Below, piece by piece: positions 1 to 5,538 of a DNA stretch of 11,408 nt. Position 1 is the stretch's first letter. Each line of letters begins with the position of its first letter. Both the position numbers and the translations under genes were made by a program. This DNA comes from an uncultured Collinsella sp. (GTDB lineage: Bacteria > Actinomycetota > Coriobacteriia > Coriobacteriales > Coriobacteriaceae): positions 1 through 11,408 of the forward strand of contig CABUDZ010000066.1 of the NCBI GenBank assembly GCA_902490445.1. Reading direction: 5' to 3'. Under the pieces are notes generated by a model. It searched no databases. It was not told the DNA's origin and saw only the letters and a program-made list of their open reading frames with translations.

Positions 1-501
1 GGTCATGCCGCCGATGCTCTGCGTCCACCTCTCGTCCTTGTCCGTATCGCCATTGCTCTCGTTGCAGATAAGAATTGTCCCGCCTGGCTTCAGCGTCCGC
101 CAGACCCCGCGGAAGCATCGGGGCAAATCAGGCCAAAAATAGACGGTCTCAAAGGCCGTGGCGGCATCGAAGTGGCTATCCTCAAACACCATATCCGCCA
201 CACTGCCTTGCAGAACGGCGCAACGCCCCTCCTGAATTGCAATTCGGTTGAGCTTTCTAGTCTTCTCCACGCTGACGGGCGAATAGTCGATGCCCTTGAC
301 GACGCCATACGGGCATTTTTTCAGCAGCCGTTTTATGTTTGCCCCGCCGCCGCAGCCGCAATCTAGCACCTTGGCGTTTGGCGCAAGTCGTAGAAATCGA
401 AGTCCCCACCGCGCCACAGGGCTGTGGCCCAGATTCATCATGGCAACCATAAGTTTTCCGCCGAGGCCCACGGGCTTGCGGGTGTTTGCAAAGAACGACA
501 T
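1..501 (-). CDS. Class I SAM-dependent methyltransferase, 3' end outside the window
   Basis: This is the N-terminal 167 residues of a Rossmann-fold methyltransferase that uses S-adenosylmethionine; its substrate cannot be told. It begins MSFFANTRKP and shows motif I as VLDCGCGGGAN (residues 45-55), an acidic ribose-binding position in GIDYSP (70-75), a post-motif stretch TAFETVYFWPDL (115-126) and LKPGGT (137-142). The family is usually a little over 200 residues, so roughly 40 are missing past the left edge. The start at 501 is chosen because it has a GGAGG six bases upstream and matches the usual N-terminus of this family. The gene overlaps the read-through tail of the methyltransferase upstream by 245 bases and is probably co-transcribed with it. 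Family assignment is firm; function beyond methyl transfer is unknown. Confidence 0.9.
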   Translation of the reverse strand, partial: MSFFANTRKPVGLGGKLMVAMMNLGHSPVARWGLRFLRLAPNAKVLDCGCGGGANIKRLLKKCPYGVVKGIDYSPVSVEKTRKLNRIAIQEGRCAVLQGSVADMVFEDSHFDAATAFETVYFWPDLPRCFRGVWRTLKPGGTILICNESNGDTDKDERWTQSIGGMT

Positions 502-1117
502 CTGGCGCCTCCGATTTCGTGCATTCCGCATAGGTCAACGGGAACGAGGCCTTCAGCACCGCGCTTTTCTGCACCGCCCAGCCGTTTTGACGCAGGAAAC
601 GTAGGTATTCCTCGCTTGTCCACCTGCTGTGGAGGGGGAATCCCGCCATACTCATGAAAAAGGCTTTTGCCTTGCCGGAAACCGAGTTCCCCGCGTGGGT
701 GAAGGTCGGCGCGATGAGCACGCCGTCGTCCTTCAGCACCCGCCTGATTTCTTGCAGGGCCTTTTCCGGATGCGGCACTATGTGAAGTGCGTTGGACACG
801 ATCACCACTTCGAAGGACTTCTGTGCATAGGGCAGGCGGAACATATCTTGTACGGAAAAGTGCAGCTTTGCGGATTGATTGTCCCGCTTTGCTTCAAGGA
901 TCATCTTTGCAGAGGCGTCCGTAGCCTCGATGCGCGCCGCCGCATCCACGACGCTCTTTGCGATAAGCCCCGTGCCGGTGGCAACCTCCAGCACGGTCTT
1001 TGCTTTCACCACCGGCCGGATCAGCCCATACATCTTCTCATACGCCGCCCGGTCGTTTCGCATGAAACGGTCATACCGACCGGCGTTCTTGTCCCAGAAA
1101 CCCTCGCGTTCGTGCAT
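257..1117 (-). CDS. Class I SAM-dependent methyltransferase with lost stop codon and an 80-residue read-through tail
   Basis: The first 200 residues form a standard small SAM methyltransferase: FWDKNAGRYDRFM near the start, motif I VLEVATGTG (42-50), an acidic residue in IEATDAS (63-69), VVIVSNALH (104-112) and a closing FPLTYAEC (192-199). Relatives normally stop just after this point, near nucleotide 505-517. Here the frame stays open for about 80 further residues to 257, giving an arginine-rich, non-domain tail that is simply the wrong frame of the next methyltransferase gene. I infer that the original stop was lost by substitution or a one-base indel. The start at 1117 has a GGGGGCG upstream; a TTG at 1132 would be an alternative in-frame start. 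The substrate is unknown. The core enzyme may still fold, with the tail either disordered or destabilising. Confidence 0.8.
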   Translation of the reverse strand: MHEREGFWDKNAGRYDRFMRNDRAAYEKMYGLIRPVVKAKTVLEVATGTGLIAKSVVDAAARIEATDASAKMILEAKRDNQSAKLHFSVQDMFRLPYAQKSFEVVIVSNALHIVPHPEKALQEIRRVLKDDGVLIAPTFTHAGNSVSGKAKAFFMSMAGFPLHSRWTSEEYLRFLRQNGWAVQKSAVLKASFPLTYAECTKSEAPDVVLCKHPQARGPRRKTYGCHDESGPQPCGAVGTSISTTCAKRQGARLRLRRRGKHKTAAEKMPVWRRQGHRLFARQRGED

Positions 1118-1135
1118 GGCTATCGCCCCCAAACA

Positions 1136-1151
1136 GTTAGAGCCATCTAAC
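1136..1151. promoter_or_regulatory. Palindrome upstream of the methyltransferase pair, possible operator
   Basis: GTTAGA and TCTAAC form a perfect 6-bp inverted repeat around a 4-base spacer, 19 bases upstream of the methyltransferase start codon. On the minus strand the right arm abuts TATAGT, which could serve as a -10 box; no convincing -35 is visible. A repressor dimer could bind here, but no regulator gene adjoins it. Confidence 0.35.
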
Positions 1152-1466
1152 TATAACACACGAATCATGCAGTAAGATGAGGCTAACCTTCTTTTCTTGG
1201 CTAAGACGCATCTCTTCGGTTTTCGCTTATAACGGCGCGAATCAGATACTAGGCTGGAGCTGAAGAAAGAGCTTGGCGGACAGGTAGGTCGATACCGGTT
1301 CCCGGAACGGTGATCCAGCCAATTACACCAGGGCTCTAGTCATTGAGTGGGAATAGAAAATTTCTTAGTTATGGGGGTATTAATTTGATTCCCTTTAGGA
1401 TAAACCCCCATGACTATATGAATTGGCCTGCTGACTTCAATGAAGATTGGAGGGTAACGGCCAGGG
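1152..1466. other. Gene-free stretch between the methyltransferases and the 182-bp element
   Basis: No convincing gene is seen. The stretch holds an 8-bp inverted repeat, ATGGGGGT at 1371-1378 and ACCCCCAT at 1404-1411, around a 25-base AT-rich loop. A 79-codon open frame from a GTG at 1343 runs through this region into the repeat and stops at 1582. Its last 33 codons are shared with the second repeat copy, but three of four differences there change the amino acid, which argues against selection on that frame. At 1454-1475 the words GTAACGGCCA and GTGACGGCCCA form a short near-tandem duplication just at the edge of the element. Confidence 0.5.
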
Positions 1467-1648
1467 GTGACGGCCCAGCGAGTGCTATTTTGCGAGCTAT
1501 GCGCATTGAAAGCGACCTCTCGTGGTATAAACTACTTGCCGGAAGCCGCGGCTTTCAGAGTACGGCTTACGTGTACGTTTAACCTCCGTGGGCGACGGGG
1601 TGCCGCAAGGCGTAGAATATCGCCCACCTGTAGGGGCCCGCAGCGATG
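1467..1648. repeat. 182-bp direct repeat, copy 1 (structured, upstream of the toxN-like gene)
   Basis: This stretch matches 9701-9882 at 174 of 182 positions without a gap. All eight differences are transitions, seven of them in the first 55 bases, and 1522-1638 is identical in both copies. The conserved part is rich in RNA-like structure: GTGGGCGA (1588-1595) pairs with TCGCCCAC (1620-1627), enclosing GTGCC-GCAA-GGCGT (1600-1613), a five-pair stem with a GNRA tetraloop; AAGCCGCGGCTT (1543-1554) is a perfect palindrome. The element ends inside the GC-rich hairpin that precedes the toxN-like gene. It could be a toxI-type antitoxin RNA, a conserved leader, or part of a mobile element. Against toxI, I see no tandem 30-45-base repeats of the classical kind. 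Confidence 0.9.
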
Positions 1649-1656
1649 CGGGCCCC
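1633..1656 (+). terminator. Strong GC hairpin between the structured element and the toxN-like gene
   Basis: GGGGCCCGCA pairs perfectly over 10 bp with TGCGGGCCCC around a GCGA loop. No T-run follows, so it is not a textbook intrinsic terminator. In type III toxin-antitoxin loci a leaky terminator hairpin normally separates the antitoxin RNA from the toxin gene, and this one sits in that position, 25 bases before the toxin start codon. In the second copy of the repeat the left arm is present but the right arm is replaced by an IS end. Confidence 0.6.
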
Positions 1657-1681
1657 GCTTCGTATGAAGGGGGCGTAACCG

Positions 1682-2129
1682 ATGAAGATTGTATCCATCC
1701 CCAGGACTTCTTCGGCCACGCCGAGGGCGACCGCGAGCTCATGCTTAAGCACAATCGTCCCTGCATCGTAGTGGTGAGGCTGCGTTTCCGCGGGAAGCGC
1801 AGGGACTTCGCCGTGCCGCTGCGTTCCAACATCGCCCCTAACGTGCCCAAAGACCAGTACTTTGCGTTGCCACCCCGCCCCACGACGCGCCCCAACTGCC
1901 GCCACGGCATCCACTACATCAAGATGTTCCCCATAACCAGGCCTACCAGCGCCGCTTCAGGACCGAGGGCTCGGCCTACTACGAGACGCTCCAACGCATC
2001 ATCGACGGCAGCACCAAGCGCATTGTCTCAGAGTGCCAGGCATACCTCGACCGCTACGAGCAGGAGGGAAGGCCTCGCTTTGCCGTCGACATCGACCGCA
2101 TCGTGGTGCTGCTGGAGGGCGAGAAGTAG
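1682..2129 (+). pseudogene. ToxN/AbiQ-like type III toxin (endoribonuclease), broken by two frameshifts
   Basis: The product reads in three frames: MKIVSIP from 1682, then DFFGHAEGDRELM through HYIKMFPIT (1705-1938), then AYQRRF to the stop at 2127-2129. One missing base near 1703 and another near 1939 would restore a single 149-residue protein. Its layout resembles the ToxN/AbiQ family, whose members are RNA-cleaving toxins neutralised by a repeat RNA: a beta-strand IVVVRLRF, then FAVPLRSN (compare the APL(T/S)SP segment carrying the catalytic serine), then IHYIKMFPI, then a C-terminal helix with KRIVSECQAYLDRY. AAGGGGG eight bases before the ATG supports the start. The hairpin and structured repeat upstream fit type III gene order. 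The assignment rests on pattern resemblance only; the lesions may be real or sequencing errors at short homopolymers. Confidence 0.6.
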
Positions 2130-2337
2130 GGCACCTCGGCTCAGTCTCGAGCCATACAGAGTCGCTCCGCATTTTTGAACGCCGTGTGTGCGTCCCAAAT
2201 ACTTGAGAAACAAGCTGTGAAGTGCGGCGGCGCGCCCGTGCCCGTGCATAGCCGTCACCATTAGCGTCTACGCGGCGTCGGCTTCAAGTGGAACTGGCCC
2301 CACTGCTGTATATGGTTTGCCTTGCTGCACATGGCGA
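2130..2337. other. Gene-free gap between the toxN-like gene and yjdF
   Basis: The two genes converge on this gap. I see no intact gene and no clear bidirectional terminator. AGTGG and CCACT near 2288-2303 could form a weak hairpin without a T-run. A short open stretch around 2270-2310 looks vaguely coding but is not recognisable. Confidence 0.4.
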
Positions 2338-2757
2338 TCAATGCCCACGATGCTTCTGCTTGCGCTTCAGCTTTCGCTGCTCGAAGCGCGCCTCCGCCTC
2401 ATCCGCGCGACGCTGGCTTCTTGCTTGAGCCGACTCCCGCTTCATCGCTTCCCGCTGTGCTGCGAGCGCCTGCTGCGCCCTGGTGCCCATCGCCGGCTGC
2501 TTAAGGGCCTTCGACGCCTCGCGGGCGCGGCGCTTGGGGTTCCTCGCGGGCTTGCTCGCCTCGGCGGGATCGTCACCGAAGAACGCGAGCTCCGCCCATT
2601 TGCTTGTAACGAATCGCAGGATTTCCTCATCGGACGGTTCCGCGCCGAAGACGATGCGGGCGGCGCCGTATCTGCTGTCCTCGACATGCTCCGCCAGCCC
2701 GACCCAGAATTGGCCGTCGTGATATACGGTCAGGGTGGATGACACGCTGATCTGCAT
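2338..2757 (-). CDS. yjdF: YjdF family protein (DUF2992)
   Basis: The 139-residue product matches the YjdF family along its length: LTVYHDGQFWVGLAE (9-23), ARIVFGAEPSDEEILRFV (33-50), an NPKR motif (73-76), TRAQQAL (92-98) and a highly charged helical C-terminus ending KQKHRGH. Its biochemical role is unknown. In Bacillus and relatives yjdF genes sit behind the yjdF RNA motif, a riboswitch candidate that binds azaaromatic compounds, suggesting a part in handling toxic heterocycles. The start at 2757 is chosen over longer in-frame starts because AAAGGAGG lies just upstream and the family begins there. A long untranslated leader with an anti-Shine-Dalgarno sequence precedes it. The gene is intact and stands alone. 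The family call is strong. Confidence 0.88.
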   Translation of the reverse strand: MQISVSSTLTVYHDGQFWVGLAEHVEDSRYGAARIVFGAEPSDEEILRFVTSKWAELAFFGDDPAEASKPARNPKRRAREASKALKQPAMGTRAQQALAAQREAMKRESAQARSQRRADEAEARFEQRKLKRKQKHRGH

Positions 2758-2890
2758 GGTTGGTTCCTCCTTTATGTAGATGACCATGCAGAGAAGGGAC
2801 AACCAAGGAGGCAGGTTACTGATGCGGACTCCCGCGCGCCCACGACTACCCGACGGGGACTGTGTTTTCATCTCTGATGCCCGCATTGTA
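2758..2890 (-). promoter_or_regulatory. yjdF leader, probable yjdF-motif riboswitch with translational switch
   Basis: The leader before yjdF is long and foldable. On the minus strand ATGCGGGC (2886-2879) pairs with GTCCGCAT (2829-2822), enclosing CATC-AGA-GATG and an A-rich single-stranded stretch. Further down, CCTCCTT (2811-2805) is exactly complementary to the Shine-Dalgarno AAGGAGG (2772-2766), and overlapping TTGGTT (2806-2801) is complementary to AACCAA (2765-2760). The two pairings exclude each other, as expected of an expression platform that hides or frees the ribosome site. The association of yjdF genes with this RNA class is established; that this leader belongs to the class is my inference, since I cannot recall its consensus exactly enough to match it. 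Confidence 0.6.
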
Positions 2891-2969
2891 GCACGCGTGA
2901 ATGCGCCCGGCATCGCTGCTGACATGGCGCGACTGGGAATTGCTCCTCGATGCATCCCTGTGCATATTG

Positions 2970-3020
2970 CCTCCCCGGTTTCGAAACTTTAAAAAAATTC
3001 GAGTTTCGAAACCGAGGAGG
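2970..3020. repeat. Long inverted repeat built from two GTTTCGAAAC palindromes
   Basis: CGGTTTCGAAACT (2976-2988) and AGTTTCGAAACCG (3002-3014) are perfect 13-bp inverted arms. After one mismatch the pairing resumes with CCTCC against GGAGG, giving 18 of 19 pairs. Each arm contains GTTTCGAAAC, itself a perfect 10-bp palindrome, so the site is also two identical operators 25 bases apart. The AT-rich spacer carries the A-run inside the loop, so this is not a terminator. It lies far upstream of yjdF and next to a GAGGAGG ribosome site on the plus strand. Confidence 0.75.
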
Positions 3021-3025
3021 ACCGA

Positions 3026-3283
3026 ATGATGGCTTGGGTAGACCGCAATACGTAGGAAGTTTCGCCATCGTCTATGCTGAACACGAGGTCGTCTTCCTCC
3101 AATCCGATCAAGCTGACCGAGCAAGCGGCACCTGGATCGACATTCCCCTGCACATGAACCCGCTTATGCGCGCGAACGGGGGGCTACAAGGGCATGACCG
3201 CGCAGGAAGCGCTTGGGGTAGCGAACGGGGCCGAGCATCGCCCTGCGCCGGCCTTGGCATCAGGTCCTCGCGCTGGGCGGTAA
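3026..3283 (+). pseudogene. Unrecognised degraded coding remnant
   Basis: GAGGAGG is followed by ATGATG at 3026, but the frame stops after nine codons. A second frame then reads VGSFAIVYAEHEVV and later WIDIPLHMNPLMRANGG, and a third continues YKGMTAQEALGVANG to a stop at 3281-3283. This is what a gene with two one-base indels would look like: a good ribosome site followed by protein-like stretches handed between frames. I do not recognise the family. It may alternatively be chance open sequence in GC-rich DNA. The strong inverted repeat just upstream could be its operator. Confidence 0.3.
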
Positions 3284-3337
3284 TCCGAGGATCGGGAGTA
3301 AGGATTTGCCCAGCATCGATAATGCTCAGCTATACCC

Positions 3338-3817
3338 TTATTCCGTCTCCCTGCTCTTGCGGTATTCCGCGAGCCTGTCGTTCAATTCGCGGGTCTCGCG
3401 GCTCAGCTTGGCGTTGAAAGCAAGAGTGAGGACCGCCAGGATGGCGAGATAGACAACCGTGAAGGTAACCCACGCCCCGGGGTTGTTCACGGGAACCCAA
3501 GCAAAGACAAACGCCAATGCACAGAGGGCTGCGTAGAGGCAAACGTCGAACAGCACCAGGCGCGCGGGATACGCCATCTGTCTGATCACCGCGGGCGTGA
3601 AGAACACGAACTGCAGCGCGGGGACGGTGACGCACGCGGCGAGAATCGACCAGCAATAGTTAATGCCCTGCTTGGCGGTGTCATCAGCGAAACAAGTCCC
3701 TAATGCCAAGAAGGCTATCATGGCAACAGTGAAGCCGATACAGGTGCTTTTCACGAGTTGTCCGAGGTTTTCCGCGGGCGTCTTTTTATCGGTGTCGATA
3801 ATGTCCCTGTTAATCAT
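3338..3817 (-). CDS. DUF3021-type membrane protein, partner of the LytTR regulator
   Basis: The 159-residue protein has four predicted membrane helices (about 25-45, 54-75, 85-108 and 114-135) and a charged, probably cytoplasmic tail (SRETRELNDRLAEYRK). This size, topology and the adjacent LytTR gene fit DUF3021 proteins. Proteins of this class accompany LytTR regulators and in comparable LytTR regulatory systems act as membrane inhibitors that hold the regulator inactive until a signal arrives; inhibition here is inferred from context. The start codon lies inside the end of the LytTR gene (8-base overlap), with AAGGGAG eight bases upstream, so the two are translationally linked. No lesions are seen. 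The signal sensed is unknown. Confidence 0.75.
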   Translation of the reverse strand: MINRDIIDTDKKTPAENLGQLVKSTCIGFTVAMIAFLALGTCFADDTAKQGINYCWSILAACVTVPALQFVFFTPAVIRQMAYPARLVLFDVCLYAALCALAFVFAWVPVNNPGAWVTFTVVYLAILAVLTLAFNAKLSRETRELNDRLAEYRKSRETE

Positions 3818-4283
3818 TTCGGTCTCCCTTCCTTCGTTTCGACTGCTTCAGACCGAGCTTCGATTTGACGTCGGGCGCATACTGGCGCGAGATAACGACC
3901 TGCTCACCGTTTTCCAAGGTGGCGATGATCCTGCCGTTGACGTCGGGCTTGAGGGCGGTGATCGCGCGGAAGTTGACGATGCAACCTTTCGCGATGCGCA
4001 GGAAGTCGCAGTCCGCCAGGCGCTCCTCCATCTCGTAAAGGCGCAGGCCCGTTTCGAGAACCGTGTCGGCCGTATAAATGAACGTGTGCTTGTCGACCGA
4101 CTCGATGAACAGGACGTCTTCTGCGCTCAGCACGCGCGTGCAGCCGTCGGCCGTGCCCGTCACCTTCCTGTCAAGCATGCGCAGCCGAGCCGTTATATCA
4201 AGCACGCGGCGATCGACCCTTACGCAGACGATCGTGACTTCTATATCTTGAGCTGCTTCTCGCTCTTCGATTGTGATCTTCAT
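3810..4283 (-). CDS. LytTR-family DNA-binding transcriptional regulator
   Basis: The 157-residue protein consists of a short N-terminal region (1-45) and a LytTR DNA-binding domain (about 50-145). Domain hallmarks are DVLFIESVDKHTFIYT (56-71), LYEMEERL (82-89), DFLRIAKGCIVNFRAI (93-108) and the closing VVISRQYAPDVKSKL. It lacks a receiver domain, as is usual for LytTR proteins paired with a membrane inhibitor rather than a histidine kinase. GGGAGG lies seven bases before the ATG. The following gene encodes a DUF3021-type membrane protein and overlaps by eight bases. These systems often autoregulate; three AACC-type half-sites occur 48-90 bases upstream. Targets beyond its own operon cannot be read from the window. 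Confidence 0.88.
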   Translation of the reverse strand: MKITIEEREAAQDIEVTIVCVRVDRRVLDITARLRMLDRKVTGTADGCTRVLSAEDVLFIESVDKHTFIYTADTVLETGLRLYEMEERLADCDFLRIAKGCIVNFRAITALKPDVNGRIIATLENGEQVVISRQYAPDVKSKLGLKQSKRRKGDRND

Positions 4284-4330
4284 GCGTCCTCCCTTCGGGT
4301 TGCTTTCATGCTAGCTGACGAAGATAGCTG

Positions 4331-4372
4331 AACCTTCGGCGTTTAACCAAGCTGCGCAGTCGAGGAACCAAG
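4331..4372 (-). promoter_or_regulatory. Possible LytTR direct-repeat binding sites upstream of the regulator gene
   Basis: On the minus strand CTTGGTTCC (4372-4364), CTTGGTTAA (4351-4343) and AAGGTTCAG (4336-4328) share a GGTT core, as plus-strand AACC at 4366, 4345 and 4331. Spacings are 21 and 14 bases. LytTR domains recognise imperfect direct repeats with a GTT core, so autoregulation is plausible. No good -10/-35 pair is visible nearby. Confidence 0.35.
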
Positions 4373-5047
4373 ATGCAGACTGGGCGAGCTGAACAGCAAG
4401 AGAGACCGTAGTCACGCATCCTCGGATCGAGCCCGAAACAGCAATCCCTGCCGCTCATGAACACCGGCACGTGAAACGCTATGCTCAAGAGCACTTAGCT
4501 CGAAGAACCCCCCTCGCATGCAGCTATCGAATCCGGGATGCTGTCCGATTGGTCGTGCACGACGACGAGCGTACAATGGGCGGATACCAACAAGAACCTG
4601 CCCTCCATGCCAACTCCGCCACCTGACGTGATGGGCGATCCGATTGCTCTTCTGGATTGCCTTGAGAAGAACGCTGACGGAATTACTGAGCAGGACTCCG
4701 AGGGCACTGCATTTCTTCATGGTGTTCCTATCGGCAAACCCTGCCCCCAGTTGGAAGCCATCTTGGGCATATCGGCCTTGGAGACGGTGTTGTGACTCAT
4801 ATTAGCAAGTCTTCGCTCGACGGAGTCGGCGTTTCCGTCAGCGCGGAGTTCGGGAGCACATTGAGGTTATTCGCATTTCCCCATGCATTTGAAAGTGGAG
4901 CCGTTGAACTCGTGGGTGAATAAGCCGCCTGCGACGATTCTTTCGGTCATCGCTCTTGCACATCCCTTCTGATCTGTGGAAACGTAAGACGGTAAAGCCG
5001 CTGGCTACGATTCACTTCGCTAAGCAAGCGCCAAAGAGGGAAAACAA
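4373..5047. other. Gene-poor stretch of unrecognised sequence
   Basis: No intact gene is supported. An open plus-strand frame at 4538-4795 contains the protein-like run GKPCPQLEAILGISAL but has no good ribosome site and matches nothing I recognise. Another stretch, 4883-4970, reads MHLKVEPLNSWVNKPPATIL before a stop. The sequence may be remains of genes once upstream of the thioesterase-like fragment. Confidence 0.4.
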
Positions 5048-5377
5048 CCGTTTTGGCACCCCCACATCAAGGGGAAGCTGATTTTGCTTGGCGCGGATGA
5101 CGACAGCTTCTGGGAAGCGGGCAAGTATGTCAGGCGAATGGACCAGAGGCTTAAAGGACGCCCGCATGAGTGCGAATACGAAGCGGTCGCCTATCGATAC
5201 GGCACCCATTTCGTATTGCTCGAGTCTATGCTCAGAATGGCACTGCCGGTGGGCTAGAAATTCGTTATGCGCTTCATATTCCGCTCAGCCAAAGAGCATC
5301 CGGACGAATGCGAAGCCACCAGAAAAGATGTGGACAGGCGGCTCTCGACAACATTGCACGAGTGGATTGCGGCTTAG
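5048..5377 (+). pseudogene. Acyl-CoA thioester hydrolase/BAAT C-terminal domain, 5'-truncated with in-frame amber stop
   Basis: The frame reads KGKLILLGADDDSFW (5063-5107), then AGKYVRRMDQRLKGRPHECE and YRYGTHFVLLESM, a stop TAG at 5255-5257, and in the same frame FVMRFIFRSAKEHPDECEA through DVDRRLSTTLHEWIAA to the stop at 5375-5377. This is the end of an alpha/beta hydrolase of the acyl-CoA thioesterase/bile-acid-CoA:amino acid N-acyltransferase C-terminal family. The catalytic aspartate would be in GADDD and the catalytic histidine in YGTHF. The nucleophile region and whole N-terminal domain are missing: the frame is closed upstream by a TAA at 5021-5023 and nothing similar is found before it. 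It is therefore a dead fragment. A hydrolase acting on bile or fatty acyl conjugates would fit a gut organism, but the substrate is not shown. Confidence 0.72.
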
Positions 5378-5538
5378 CGCCATGGATGTGGTGTGGTTTC
5401 CGGCATGCCGGAGAGTTTAACCTTTTCTGCCACAGCGCAGTTCCTTCTCGCAACAACACTCGGAGGCTTCCCGGATATCGGCAGAGCTTCTTCGGGCACA
5501 TTACCGGCAGCCCTGCGCAACTCAAGCCTCTAATTCGG
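5378..5538. other. Gap between thioesterase remnant and methyltransferase
   Basis: No gene is seen. CCGGCATGCCGG at 5400-5411 is a perfect 12-bp palindrome followed by a modest T-rich stretch, perhaps a weak terminator for the plus-strand remnant. Confidence 0.35.

Noticed and set aside
1270..1325. tRNA-like segment with GGTTCCCGGAAC and a nearby ACCA
   Set aside because: The T-arm consensus and a cloverleaf could not be built, and no anticodon arm is present.
1467..1560. CRISPR repeat or tracrRNA-like sequence (GAGCTATGCGC)
   Set aside because: There is no array, no spacer pattern and no cas gene in the window.
1467..1582. Conserved short peptide ending SRGFQSTAYVYV in both repeat copies
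   Set aside because: The frames diverge upstream, lack matching starts, and three of four differences between copies change the residue, so conservation looks nucleotide-based.
1467..1656. Classical toxI tandem repeat array
   Set aside because: No 30-45-base units repeat within the element; only a short near-duplication of about 12 bases at its left edge.
2885..2890. TACAAT as a -10 box for yjdF
   Set aside because: It would start transcription inside the proposed 8-bp leader stem and no -35 fits, so I did not list it as a promoter.
4538..4795. 85-codon open frame with GKPCPQLEAILGISAL
   Set aside because: It has no ribosome site and no recognisable family, and the opposite strand is also open, so coding is unproven.
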